The notes under the pieces were generated by a model, which worked only from the letters and a program-made list of their open reading frames with translations, made no database searches and was not told the origin of the DNA. The position numbers and the translations under genes are program-made. Shown one piece after another: positions 33,816-45,869 of a stretch of 64,000 nucleotides of DNA. Every line of letters starts with the position of its first letter. Positions within the stretch are counted from its first letter, which is position 1. This DNA is from Trichobilharzia regenti. Lineage: Eukaryota; Platyhelminthes; Trematoda; Strigeidida; Schistosomatidae. Location: contig OX235265.1 of the NCBI GenBank assembly GCA_944472135.2, positions 47,899,459-47,963,458 on the forward strand. Reading direction: 5' to 3'.

Positions 33816-35399
33816 TCCTGCCATAGTTAGTCGATAGCAATATCCTTAACGTAACGTAGTGGGCTACATCACTCTTCTTGAAACAATGGGCGCTGACCTT
33901 CACTGCTTAGGTTAACTAGCTGAGCTGAAGTTACGCAGTCAAGTATCCACACCATTTGGCACGCTTTCGTGTCATTTTCACTCGTTCGTGACCAAATCCT
34001 AGATAATTAAGGAATCATCACCAATCAACGTTTCAGATCCCGACATGTAACTGGCATTTTGGATGGTCCATTTTTTGTTGTGATTTATCTCTTGTCTAAG
34101 TAGAACAAATATTTTGGGAGTTACAGGATAAACACCTACGTCTGTAAGCAGAGTAAGTATGTTGCATAACTGCAGATATCCTTCATCTCTTAAAGTATGA
34201 TATCTGGGAAAACTTTATGAATTATCACTAACTCAAAGGGTTTGACTTTGCTCAACTGTATTGATTATTTTCAGTTTATTATGAGATTCACATACCTCCA
34301 TAATGCAAAATTCCATTCAGTGACTTCTGTCAACCATCATTTGCAAATACCTACTACCTTTAACAAGTAAAATACCTTTCCTCTGGTAAATACAAACGGA
34401 TTCCTGAATAGAAGTTATACCCACTTATAACAATAGAATGAATAATCAAATGAGAAAACACTGAACACCTGTGCTTCTGATAAGTTCGAACTAAGACAAG
34501 ACAACTGTGATTCTTGATATCCACTCATATCTCAGCTGATATCAAGTCTGATTGAAAACTGCCTTCAAAGTTTACAGACAAGTTATTTCATCCAAGTAGT
34601 ATTGTGGTAAGAGCTATCTGCAAGCCAAAATGATAGACAACAGTTTATGTCAATGTTTACGCCCTAAATCACGGTTATGAGGAAAAGAACAATAACAAAG
34701 ATTAACCTTGAGGAACTCAACAACCAATCACAGTAGACTTAACGTGTGCAAATATGATTCGCAGATATATGGCTAAACTTTCTAAGGAACGGCCACAAGC
34801 AGTACAGAATAACCTTCTGAGAGAAAACGGCCAATCAGAAGAGGTTGTTTCTATGCTAACAGTAACGCTAATAATAATGTGGATAAAAATATATAAATAT
34901 CTGTTGATTTCCCCAATAACCGATTTGTTGCCTAGCTCTTGTTTTCTGTTGTTACTGTACATTTTACCAAATGTTTAAGACATTCCTTTACTCCTTAATG
35001 GCTCTGTATTGAAAAGTCTGAACATATATATTCTTTTGATTCATGTGTACACATTTTCATAAGACTTATATTGAATATCAGGTAATAGTTTAGAACTTTT
35101 TACCCAAAGGTAACCAAAGTGTCCTCATTTATTTTTCCACAATCTGAAAACAACTGTTGAAAATGATACTTTCAAGACATGTATAAGAAAAGATTATCTT
35201 TCTTCTGGTATAATTTTTACTTCTAAATGATTTACCGCTTAGTCGAATTCATTAAGAAATTATTTTAATTGGAATAAATTTGTTGTTTCTTTTAAGAATA
35301 AACTGAAAATCACTCATTTAATTAATGGTAGTTGATCTACACCATCAAGTTGAAATGGGTTAGAAAGTATATAGGAAAGTTCTTATTATTACTATCCAG
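33816..35399. other. No recognised feature
   Basis: No repeats or credible genes. The right end is the presumed intron before the candidate exon at 35400; its last bases ATTATTACTATCCAG look like a splice acceptor. Confidence 0.35.
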
Positions 35400-36002
35400 T
35401 TTAGGATCCGATTGTTGCATAAGGTCTCAGCAGCAAATTTACATTTCCTCTTGTTTTCTGGTGTCCTGTTTAGTTGACTGCACGATTGCCTATGTGCGTC
35501 GGTGGCACAGCGGTTAGGACGCTTGCCGACCATGCACGTGGTCCGGGGTTCGACACCGGCCGGCGCACTTCTTTACCTCACTAAACCAGTAATGGGACTG
35601 GTGAAAAAAAAGGTTGGGCATGAGGCTAGAAACCCTATCCAGTAAAAATAAACACCATTGCTACAGAAACTTCAAGCCCTCCACTGGGAACGTGGAGGGA
35701 AAAAACACGATTGCTTATAAGCTTTCATTTACACCTCATACGGTCTCATCAAATGTCACAGTATCCCTCACGTCCAACTCATTGCTTCCTATTTGGATTC
35801 CAACAGTTGATCTGATCACAGGCGGTAACTGTAACGACAAAATTTATTCGGTTATGATATCAATGGGACACGCCCTATCAGGAAATGTCCCAATATCAAA
35901 GAAAAGACGATTATACTTCAATATTTCAGCGGTTCTATTAAACAACAATAATGACATCAAAATTCAAATTTACCTCAGTATTGATGTGAGGCAGCTAAAC
36001 AG
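35400..36002 (+). pseudogene. Candidate host coding exon, split by a SINE
   Basis: Removing the SINE (35494-35705) and one 13-bp target repeat joins two open stretches in the same phase. The insertion adds 225 bases, a multiple of three. The joined frame has no stop from 35332 to 36003. Possible boundaries are the acceptor CTATCCAG before 35400 and the donor AAACAG|GTGATG after 36002. The predicted protein piece is Cys- and Ser-rich at its start and has N-glycosylation-type motifs NVT and NIS, so it may be extracellular. I do not recognise the family. With the SINE in place the frame meets a stop at 35515, so the allele is either broken or the region is non-coding. Confidence 0.4.
35494..35705 (+). 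mobile_element. tRNA-headed SINE (t1) in candidate exon
   Basis: GTGCGTCGGTGGCACAGCGG head, CCATGCACGTGG arm, B box GGGGTTCGACACC, t1 body, and a shortened 3' end CCACTGGGAACG with an A-run. The 13-bp target repeats CACGATTGCCTAT (35481-35493) and CACGATTGCTTAT (35706-35718) differ at one position. Confidence 0.85.
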
Positions 36003-36006
36003 GTGA

Positions 36007-36884
36007 TGGTAGATTTCTACATACAAAACAAGTACTGTAAGATGAAATTAGTTAACTAAAGTTCAACTGTAAAAGTTACTTTAGAATAGAGGAGAAGATT
36101 CCCAACGAGGTGAGATCAAGAGCTCTATCTATAAGAATCCCAAGCCAACGGCTCCCGGAGACAGTCCTGCGTCAGAATGACCTGTTTTTTATTCAAACAA
36201 ACTCATACCGTTAAACAACACATTCTCAATGTACACACAACTACAAACAGAAATGTTACAATTAAAGAATAAACAAGGACAAAGATAAATGGTAAAGGAA
36301 AAAATCAACATGTGATATGCAATATGTCAAACTAATGATACGCAGTCTAGTAGAAAAGGGTATAATAATAATAACAAAAAGGTTAGGTGAAACATCTATA
36401 TAAGCACAAATATTATAAATAGATCGTCCAGGAGGAATTTTCCAAACAGTTTGTCTATTACAGTAATTTTGCTCGAAATTTTGCCAAATTCACAGGCTTA
36501 GAATTGTGCGTAAGCAACCGATGAAATATAATTATGATTGGTTAATAGTGGTTAACGATGGAATCCATGACTCGAGCTTCATTTCATTACAAAATTGTAC
36601 CTGCATTCCCTAGGTGTTCTCTTTCTGAGACTCGAACCCAGAGTTACCCGTTTGAAATACTCACGCATTACTCATCAGACTATTGAGATAAAATTATTGT
36701 TAACCTTAAGGTACTGTTGATGAGTCCTTAATAGGGACTAGCATGTCAACACAGACAAGGTATTTTCTTCTAGGAAAATAAATCTAGTTGAATTTACAAT
36801 AGAAATTTCATTGAATCTGTAAGCATCTTATAAGATAGAGAAACTAGAAAATATGATTACTTGTACTTTACAAGTTTGGCCAAG
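36007..36884. other. No recognised feature
   Basis: No repeat or frame recognised, apart from an AAT run near 36363-36375. Confidence 0.35.
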
Positions 36885-37240
36885 AATTGATATCACTTAG
36901 AGAACCATTGAAAACCAGCACTGGAGCACTGAACAGCCAGCTGTTTCATCCTAGTTTGGGAGTCATCGGCAGTACGCACCCACCACTGGGGTTTGAATCC
37001 AGAACCTTCCAGTTACAAGGCAAGCTCGTATACCATTCAGCAACTCACTGGGACCCAATTCATTGACCAGCCCATGAATTCTAACTTCTACCGATTCGTG
37101 ATTTTAGTGCGATCACTAACCAATGTCATCGGTGAGAAATCCATCTTCATACTTGACTGGTTGGACCCCAATGATCACGATTTCTCACCAGAATTCCAGG
37201 ACACTCCGTCCTGTAGCAAGTCACTTGTATGTGCAGACTA
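36885..37240 (-). repeat. Family-b2 hammerhead repeat, minus strand
   Basis: In complement, body, tRNA-like head (B box GGATTCAAACCCC) and ribozyme region are in order. The core complement reads CCGATGA (U4 to C) with GATGAAACAGC; stem III is CAGCTGGCTG. Predicted inactive. It belongs with the copies at 10.6, 43.8, 44.2 and 45.2 kb. Confidence 0.6.
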
Positions 37241-37624
37241 TAAATAAAAAGTTATTAAATGAACTGAAAGATAAGCACCTTTGAATACAATTATACTAAA
37301 ATGAATATAGTTGATAATTTAGTGAGTATACTGTCGAAATTTATGATTTTGCTGTTCAGTAGCCACGAATGAAGCCTTTAAAAATATCAGTGTTGGTTGA
37401 AATTTATCAGTGGAGTATACAATGTTATCATCAATGAAAGTGATAAAGAAATTGATGCATAAAAGAAACCTAAACAATTAAAAATCTTATCAGTGAACTA
37501 TCCACGGTCAGTATTCAGTTGCACAGAAGTGAATCTCTAAGGAACAACTTCCCTCTGGGTTTTTGATTTGTCTTGCAAAAGGAATGTCGAGAAGCACAAA
37601 ATCCAGATGAAGCAGGACTGCCTG

Positions 37625-37870
37625 TCAACTTACTTTTGATATGTTGCAAGTTTGATCATGGATTAACGCTAGTCAGAGGACCATTGAAAGCGGGATGTAC
37701 TGGAAAATTGTTTCATTCTGGTTTGGGACTATTCAGCAGCACACACACCCAGTGGAGTTCAAACCCAGAACACTTCCGATTACGAGTCAGTCGCATGGAC
37801 CATTCAGCTACTGAGATGGAACCCAAAAGTCAATGAATTCCCACTTCCTGCATTTCGTGATTTGATATAG
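37625..37870 (-). repeat. Family-b hammerhead repeat, minus strand, diverged
   Basis: The tail complement (GGACCATTGAAAGC), a ribozyme remnant (complement CTGAATAGTCCC...GAATGAAACA), and the head complement (GAGTTCAAACCCAG) are in order. The core is altered. Confidence 0.55.
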
Positions 37871-38029
37871 CCAACCAAGCAGTTGAATTCTTTATCGTGA
37901 AAGGTTTCAGGATGTTTTAAGCGTTAATACACATAAAGTGAATATTAGCGGGAATTTTCACATTTTTCATTGGATGTTTTGCATTCACTGTTGATTGATT
38001 ATGTTGAGCCGAAATGACCAGTCTCTGTT

Positions 38030-38240
38030 ATTATGTCAACTCATAGTACGGACGCTTCAACGAAATCTGAGGAATAACTTGAAGTAAATTGATTGATGGT
38101 GGCTAGCAGTCAGATCCAGGATTGTCGTTTCTTCTTATTTTGGACTGGTTACACCTGTATTTTTAGTAAGTGAAAGTGTTTTTACTGGGACTCGAGCACC
38201 ATCAGGCCCATCCATTAACTAGTTCCAAGCACGACAAAAT
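38030..38240 (-). repeat. Sm-alpha-like (family a) hammerhead repeat, decayed
   Basis: The complement contains AACCAGTCC...AAGAAACGACAATCCTGGAT followed by CTGACTGCTAGCCACCACC, the Sm-alpha order. Core CUGANGA is not recognisable. Confidence 0.5.
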
Positions 38241-40385
38241 GTGCATCTTGAATAGCGCTGCTAGTAACTGTCAACAAGAATAATTTTGTACAGAATGTTA
38301 GGCGTTGTTATTAGTCTGAGTAGTAAGACAATCAATGACAGCTTTCAAGTTATTCCATCTCGAAACGTTGTCTTCTTTCACTTGTCATGCTTTAATCTTT
38401 GAAAGTTGAGTTTTTCTCTCCATCTGACGTCGAATTTACTGTGTATCACCCGTCTCTGGTAGTTATGATGCTCAAAAAAGACAATATCACGTGAGACTGC
38501 GGAAAGTATCAAGTACCATATATAATTCCATCAAAGAAAATTTTGAGAAAACTTTTAAACAAATCTTGCGACAATGTTTCAAGTAATTCTGGCAGTTTGA
38601 CATAATTATCACCCATTAGAATTTAAATGTCGCTATATGTGATCTTGTCAGTCAGCGCCTGCAGTTATCTGTAGAAGTCCTCCTTTCACACTGAGCTGTT
38701 AGAACAGGCGTAGCACTTTACTTACTTTTGAGTTGCATCTTGCCTTCATAATGATCCTTCCTAGTGCATGAGAGTTTCCGATATTTTAGGGAATTCATGA
38801 TAGTCACCTCCTCAGTGTGTCCATGGCTGTCATCTAGGTGACTCGCAATTTAACCACTTGAGGAGTCCACTTTCACTCCAACTCTTCTTACAGACTTCTG
38901 GCACATCCGTTATATACTTTCTCATTTATTTTGGATTTTGAGTAGCCTTGTAAGCTTCAAACATCGTGTGGGTATTCCATGCTCCCATGTCTACTTTTGC
39001 TTTCATGGAATGAAGATTTGTAGGTTGACTGACATCGAGAGGTCTATATCTACCAGTTAATCTATCCTAATATTAAAGACCCTTCCTGATTCAAGTTAGG
39101 CATAAGCTCATTTCTTCTGTGCTTCAAAGTTTCACTAATGACAATGTTATTTCTTCCGGGTGGGATTACCAGCTCATTATTTAACTTTCACTGTTTGCTG
39201 CGCTTAGCAGTGGCCAGTGAACTGGGTTAAGTTTTGACACTAGATGCGAGAAGTCAATCACAAGGAGGTTGCACTGTGTTTAAATTTCTTTTTAAGGACA
39301 TAAGTCATCAAGGTAAGTGAAACTACGAGCGCAAGCAAATCAATACATTGTACATTCTCTATAACAGTGACCTCACGAGTAGTATTTTCAAGTCATTTGC
39401 GAAACAATGTCTTCACATGACCATTTCACGTTCACACATTGCGAATATCCGTACATTTTGTTACATATAACATGAATACACACCAGATCTTTTATATTTC
39501 ATGAGTATGATGTCGAAGATTTTTTTTAAAATCCTCTTAATTTTTTCTCAAATTACACAACTAATAAATTTGATATTGAGGGAAAAGTGAAATTTATATT
39601 ATGGTCGGTTAATGTTGTTCTCAACAACTATCCACCTTACTGAACGACTGATTTCTGTCAGTTTTCTAGACTTCATGCTTTCACAACTGAGACAAAAAAT
39701 CTGGTGAAGACCAATGGTCAATCGTTAATACTTCAAACTGTGTGTATCAGTTTGAGCGTGTTTGTGGCAGGAAATACGTAGGTTGCACAAAAAGGTGGTT
39801 GTTTGCTCTAATGATGCAGCACTCACCCGAGTGGTTGAAAATAAGCTGAAGTCAAGGTACAAAAGAGTCCGACAACTGAGTATCTATTGAATTGCAGTTA
39901 TGGTATTGGCACTGTCACGCCAGTGACTGTTGTCAGAAGACAAATAGACAGAAAGATGCTTACATTCTCGGAAGCCTGTATAATTAGAGTTGATGAATCC
40001 GGTCTTTGTTTACAGAAGCAAATGGTTATCGCTTGCAATCCACTATGGTAATATCTTTTCTTATTAACTGTTCTTATTGTTATTACTACTTCATTCCATG
40101 CCTCATTATTATTATTCTTGAATCAGTTAGAACTGTCCTTTACCAGTACTACTGTCTTAACTCGTTTCACGATAATAATTGTTTAGTTTGCAATCGCAAA
40201 TATTTTCAAATTCTACCACTGATAACTAATTGTTCATTTGAGTGGTGTAATTTACCCGTATTCGATTGTTTATCCTAACTGTAGTCTCTCATAGCCTTTT
40301 CCCCTTATCTATCCAAACTTGACGTGTACAACATTGGAACCTGTCGTTTCGTATGACGGATTCAGTGTATTATTTGTTTTTAAGT
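38241..40385. other. No recognised feature
   Basis: The longest unique-looking stretch of the window. No reading frame above about 70 codons, no repeat family and no RNA gene could be supported. Confidence 0.4.
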
Positions 40386-40880
40386 CAGTTTCGGTTTTCT
40401 AGTTGATTGATTGGATCAAAATGTCTTGTCCCTATTGACATGTTGGTGGCTCTTAGTGCTGACGCTTCGAAGATATCTGAGGATTAACCTGGATTAATTT
40501 AGTGGATGGTGGTGACTAACAGTGGAATCCAAGATTTTCATTTCGTCTAACTTGGGACCCGTTATTTGGATGTTTCTGCATTTCCTAGAGAGCAGAGGTG
40601 TTCCCATGGAGAATGGGGCCCAGTATTTATCTTTTAAAACACCAAATAGTTATCCACTAAAGCAATTTGGCGACGAGGGCCACGTCTTATGCAATGGGTA
40701 TCAGTTATTATTTGCTTTAAAGTCGATTTTGATTTTTCCCGTTTACTGATTGGAGCGGAATGTTCGACCTCTATCAGCATCCAGGGGAAGAGTCGCAAAT
40801 ATGATGAAATGCAACTCCTGGATTCCACTACTATACACAGTCCGCCAAATTGATCATATGCAGTTTAGTTACTTATTAGT
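40386..40880. repeat. Sm-alpha-like (family a) hammerhead repeats, two decayed copies in opposite orientation
   Basis: 40386-40620 is minus strand: the complement has ACATCCA, GGGTCCCAAGTTAGACGAAA and TTGGATTCCACTG. 40735-40860 has a plus-strand ribozyme-like segment: CATCCAGG, core-like GGGAAGA, GTCGC...GATGAAA, CCTGGATTCCACTAC. Both cores deviate from CUGANGA. Confidence 0.5.
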
Positions 40881-40881
40881 T

Positions 40882-41137
40882 GTAATAATAATAATAATAA
40901 TTTTTCTTTTACGTTCCCAGTGGAACATAAGGCTTCAAGCTAGTGGCTTGAAGGTTCTGTAGCAATGGCGATCCTTTTTACAGGATGGGGTTTCTAGCCT
41001 CATGCACAACCTTTTCCTCTTTACCAGCTTTATTTCTGGTTTAGCGAGGTAAAGGAGTGCGTCTGTGGCCGGGGATCGAACCCTGGATTATGTGGATGGT
41101 AGTCGAGCGTCCTAACCGCTGCGCCATCGACGCACCT
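40882..41137 (-). mobile_element. tRNA-headed SINE (t1), minus strand
   Basis: The AAT tail, hairpin (complement GTTCCCAGTGGAAC), t1 body and tRNA-like head (complement GTGCGTCGATGGCGCAGCGG) are all present. Imperfect 10-bp target repeats CTTATTAGTT (40872-40881) and CTTATCAGTT (41138-41147). Confidence 0.8.
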
Positions 41138-41147
41138 CTTATCAGTT

Positions 41148-42754
41148 TTATTTTCCCCAAATGTATTGCTCATCGTATATTCATAACAATTGTTGCTCCT
41201 TTCAAATTCACGCCGAGAAATAAACATTTACAAATTCAGTGTGATTTAGAAACGTTAGTTACAAGTAAACGTATATTAAATTAATATCATATTGAGAGAA
41301 AACAGAATTTTATCAGATAAATTCGATATTACTTTTACGTCTTATGTCATTTACTGTCTACCTCTCTATAGGCAGAGGTGTAGGCTAATTGACTTGGTTA
41401 ATTAGTACAGTCTGAAAATGGGCAATCGGCTTTATATTTATGTACAGTTTATTCAGATATTAATATGAATTTATGATTGTAGCTTTAACTAACTACATGC
41501 GGTCAAAAGACTGTCTTCATCAGTCGACTAGTCTCTCATCGATATCATCGATAGGTGATCATTGTCATTGATTCAATCAGTTAACTACCAACCTTCAGGA
41601 GATGATATGTCAACCTGAATAATCTATCTACTCTGATCAACACCTTCACATTCAATCATCCTTTTTCCACTCTCTTTCTCTCACTCACTCACTCATTCAT
41701 TCACTCACTCACTCACTCTTTCGCCTTCTGTTAGTCTGATGTAGTATATAACAAATTTTGAAGCAGATAAAAACATGTGATAAAAACTTGGCAATAGGTT
41801 TGGCATAGTGCCAAAGTTTTGACTAAAATGTAACTAGCTGTATAATCGAATAAAAATATATAACCTGTTTGTCTTACCCGAACTGTATTATATATTGCGA
41901 AACTGTTTTTATGTGTGTATATTTATATGTATATATATGTACACGTATATACAGACATAGGCGAACACACACACAACGCGCACGTAGACACACAGACACA
42001 CACTACACGTATACAGAGACGTGTTCCTACGCGCGCTTTGCATACACACACACACGCGTGTATGCAGTATGCGCCGTAATATAACAAACAACTTTGTCTC
42101 TAATGTGTGTCAGATTATTCTGGTATATATCGTCTTTTTAAAGTCAGACCTACTGAAATTTATTTGAAATCGTTTTCTTAATAATGTGAACATTATTATT
42201 ATTATTGTTATTTATATTATTGTTATTGTTTTGATAGACAGACATATATATGAATATACAGACACACGCACATACATATGCAAACAGATAGAAAGCGATG
42301 TATGCGCGACATCACACACTGGAAACACGTTGCCTAGCCAAGCCTGTTTGTATATAGCTGCCACTGCTGTTGCCCTGATGTGTGTTTACTAGACGGAAAT
42401 GGTACGGCAGACAGCATGATTAGAGACTTATGGCTAAAATGATAACAATAATTACAATAATGATAAGTATTCACTCTATTAAATAATCATTTAATACAAT
42501 TGAAACAATGATTCTCTTTCTCACTGTGTGTGCGTGTGACATGTTGTTTCTAAAAATCTCGTATTTTAAAAGATAAAATAGATAAACTTATTCATATTTG
42601 AAAAATTGACATGGAATTCTATTTTGTTACGGCTACTTCGGATCGTGATGGAATTTTGCACAAAAGTCAAAATGATCAGATTTCTAGTTATCTTGACAGT
42701 TTGACATCAGGAGGCGGAGCTGCTCAATACTGACGACAAATATTGGACTGCTTA
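41148..42754. repeat. Simple-repeat-rich region without genes
   Basis: CTCA/ATTC repeats at about 41680-41719, and long alternating CA/TG/TATG tracts at 41910-42065 and 42225-42290. Reading frames on both strands over these tracts are low-complexity artefacts. Confidence 0.6.
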
Positions 42755-43435
42755 TTATTATTATTCGCTTAGGTTCTGAGTGGAACATAGTGCTTCAGTG
42801 GCTCATCTCTATTCCAATCTGTTCTCTGAAGTTCTCTTTAGTTGACTCGCCTTCCATACATGATTCCCTCCATGTCACACTCGGACCCATGCCTTACTCG
42901 TTATTCCTCATTTGGGTTCTTACCCACACCTTGCCTATATCAATCAATGGTCTCCTCAACTACCATCCAATGCATCTCCATTCCCTTCGGCATATTTATT
43001 GAACAATAGGTTGTTGGTTGATTGGCTGGCAGAGTTTCTTGATGCTTTCTGAACCCTTCTGGTTGACTATTTGATCTTTAGTCTTGATTGAAGGTATCTT
43101 CTGATGAAATTCTGCAGTAGCACTTTTAAAAGTGTCTTTGGCGATGTTCATTGCAAGTCTTTGAACCATATAAGAAGCACTAACTGATTTGACATAAGTG
43201 GCGAAATATCGATACTTGTTATTTCTGCTAAGCGCAATAGATTTTCACATTGATTTTAGATTAATAAAGGATTTTCTAGCCTTTACGATCCTGTTTTTGC
43301 TTTTAACATCCTTATCTATGTCACCTGTAAGGGAAACAGTGCTGCCTAAATAATTAAAAGAGATGACTTCTTTCAAGATTTTCCTGTTAATAGTGATTGG
43401 TTCAAAATCCATTTTCTCACTCTTCAGCGCTATCA
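42755..43435 (-). pseudogene. RTE-like LINE 3' fragment
   Basis: The complement has the RTE 3' end (GAAGCACTATGTTCCACTC plus AAT repeats), the C-terminal domain, and an upstream stretch encoding FNYLGSTVSLTGDIDKDVKS and KARKSFINLKS. Truncated and frameshifted near 43435, where a SINE begins. Confidence 0.75.
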
Positions 43436-43436
43436 G

Positions 43437-43665
43437 CGTCGTTGGCATAGAGGTAGGATGCTCACCAACTCCACAGGTAGTTCGGGGTTCCATCCCCAGC
43501 CACCGATCCACTCCTTCACCTAGCTAAGCCAACTAATACGACTGGTAAAGAGAGAAGGTTGGGCATCAGGCTAGAAACCCCATCCTGTATAAATAAACAT
43601 GACTGCTACCGAAACTTTCATGCTCTAGCTTGAAGCCCTATGCTTCACTGGGAACGTAAAAGAAT
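43437..43665 (+). mobile_element. tRNA-headed SINE (t1)
   Basis: GCGTCGTTGGCATAGAGG head, B box GGGGTTCCATCCCC, t1 body, 3' hairpin region CTTCACTGGGAACG and a short A-rich tail. The target site of the next insertion (43666) is exactly at its tail. Confidence 0.7.
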
Positions 43666-43677
43666 AAAGTGAAATTT

Positions 43678-44306
43678 CTATAGTTTGGTTTTTAAGGATT
43701 AGTTATGTTTTACGAGTTGATCACGGATTGATATCGGTTAGAGAACCATTGAAAACCAGGGAGTACTGGACAGCTGCTGTTTCATCCTAGTTTGGGAATC
43801 ATCGGCAGTACGCACCCACTGGGATTCGAACCCGGGACCTTCCGGTTACAAGGCAAGCTCGTATACCATTCAGCCACTGGGACCCGATTCAATGTCTCGT
43901 GAATTCTAACTTCTACTAATTCGTGATTTAGCGCGACCCCAACCATTGTCGTTGGTGGGACATCCATCCACACACGTGACATCTAATTGGACCTCACTGG
44001 TCACGACTTCTCACTAGAACTCAGGAAACTCCAACCTGTAGCAAGTCACTAGCGAGCATCAGATTAACTTTCTATAGTTTGGTTTGTAAGGATTAGTTAT
44101 GTTTTACGAGTTGATCACGAGCCATTGAATCGGGTCCCAGTGGCTGAATGGTATACGAGCTTGCCTTGTAACCGGAAGGTCCTGGGTTCGAAACCCAGTG
44201 GGTGCGTACTGCCGATGATTCCCAAACTAGGATGAAACAGCAGCTGTCCAGTACTCCCTGGTTTTCAATTGTTCTCTAACCGATATCAATCCGTGATCAA
44301 CTCGTA
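43678..44306. mobile_element. Family-b2 fold-back insertion, 629 bp, 12-bp target duplication
   Basis: Order: b2 tail complement, full minus-strand unit (ribozyme, head, body), a second tail complement (44069-44120), then a plus-strand head, ribozyme and tail to 44306. It is bracketed by perfect AAAGTGAAATTT (43666-43677 and 44307-44318). Plus-strand ribozyme 44206-44254: GTACTG, CCGATGA, GAAA, stem III ACAG/CTGT with a CAG loop, GTC, CAGTAC; U4 is C. The minus ribozyme has the same changed core. RNA through the region could fold into a long hairpin. Confidence 0.7.
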
Positions 44307-44318
44307 AAAGTGAAATTT

Positions 44319-44961
44319 AAAAAAATATTCCTTTGATAAGTACATGTGTGATTCGATCGTTCGGCATGTATTGTGTAAATACATTTCATGACTCAAATAA
44401 ACTACGTCTTCTTATTCTTCCATCGAATTTTTTTTTAAAAGTTCAAAAGTTGAAACCGTTCGATTTTGATACACTAGACTAATACTAGTTTTCAACAGAA
44501 AACACTGAAGATTCTAGGTTACACTCTAGATGAGGACATACATATACGCTGGAGTGGACGTCCAATCATGGATGAAGCAGCTATGAAATTCCAGTTAGTT
44601 TTCTATGTCACAAGGTTGATGAAACAGGCTTGTTATGAACATTAGATTGCATATTTACTAATACTGATAAAAAGCAGTTCTGAAATCCTATAAGTATCTA
44701 TTATAGATATTACTAAGTCTTTCAGGACTTAGTGAAAGACAACAGTCACATTCAACATAGCAGATTATGGCAGATCAAGAAAGTGCAAAAGAGGATGGAT
44801 AATTACGTGCTTAGATTCAGTGTTACAATGAATTAGTCTTTGATTGTATTGGCCTCTGAATTACTAGTCCTAAGGCCGCTGGATATATAACTTACATTGT
44901 CTTTGCTCCATTTCCATCGAAAAATCTAAAGTAGTAAGTTTAAAATAACCTTCTATGGTTG
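44319..44961. other. No recognised feature
   Basis: Nothing supportable in this stretch. Confidence 0.35.
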
Positions 44962-45165
44962 GTTTGTGCATCGGTGGCACAGTGGTTAGGACTCTCACCT
45001 ACCCTGCACATGGTGCGGATTTCGATAGCCCGCCAACGCACACCAGGTATCAATGGTCGGCCTGCAAAATTTGCGCTACCGATATCGCATGCTGAAAATT
45101 CCACACTTGTACCGAAAATACAGTGTGGAATCAAGCTGTAATCACAAAAAATTATATCTGCACAT
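44962..45165 (+). mobile_element. tRNA-headed SINE, second tail type (t2)
   Basis: GCATCGGTGGCACAGTGGTT head, arm CCTGCACATGG and a damaged B box. The t2 tail follows: CCTGCAAAATTTGCGCTACC, GTGTGGAATCAAGC, then an A-run. Confidence 0.75.
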
Positions 45166-45400
45166 AAATTTTTACGAGTTTGACAACGGATTAATATCAG
45201 TTAGAGAACAGCTGAAAACGAGCACTGGAGTACTGAACAGCTGTTTCCACCATCCTAGTTTGAGAATCATCGGCAATACGCACCCACTGCCAGGGTTCGC
45301 ACCCAAGACCTTCGGGTTACAAAGCAAGCTTGCTCGTATACCATTCAGCCACTGAGACCCGATTCAATGGCTCATGGGTGTGAATACACACTACAGTTCA
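45166..45400 (-). repeat. Family-b2 hammerhead repeat, minus strand
   Basis: The tail complement (ACGAGTTTGACAACGG), decayed ribozyme (core complement CCGATGA, insertion near GAAA) and head complement end at about 45390. Confidence 0.55.
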
Positions 45401-45869
45401 AGGACGTAATCAGATAATTAAAATAACATGAAATTGAGTAAATAAGATTCACCTAAATGGATAGGAAATATACTAGACTAGCAAGCCGACATCTCAGTGA
45501 CTGATTCGACGACACACACACACAGGAGACCTTCCAGTGTACAACTATTTAAATCCTCTGCGTTGCTTTGTCGATATCTCATTACCTTTCAAGGGTAACC
45601 AGTTTTCCATTGTTCTTCTTCAAAGCCATAAGCATAAGGTATACAGAAGTAACAAGATATTAATCATAGGTGTATTCACTGCCCTGTCCGTCTATAATGG
45701 AATCACACAGTAAATGACATTGAGGTTATCAATAATTTAGCAAGGGAAGAGGAAAACAATCAGTTAAATTAATTGTAGATATTCTTCGATTTCAGTGGTC
45801 AGGATACGTGTCACTTATGATAAGCTACAGACTATGTTGACTAACATAGTTTTTCTTAAGATAATAATA

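Noticed and set aside
41869..42091. Overlapping Tyr/Thr/His-rich frames on both strands
   Set aside because: They are translations of CA/TG/TA simple repeats.
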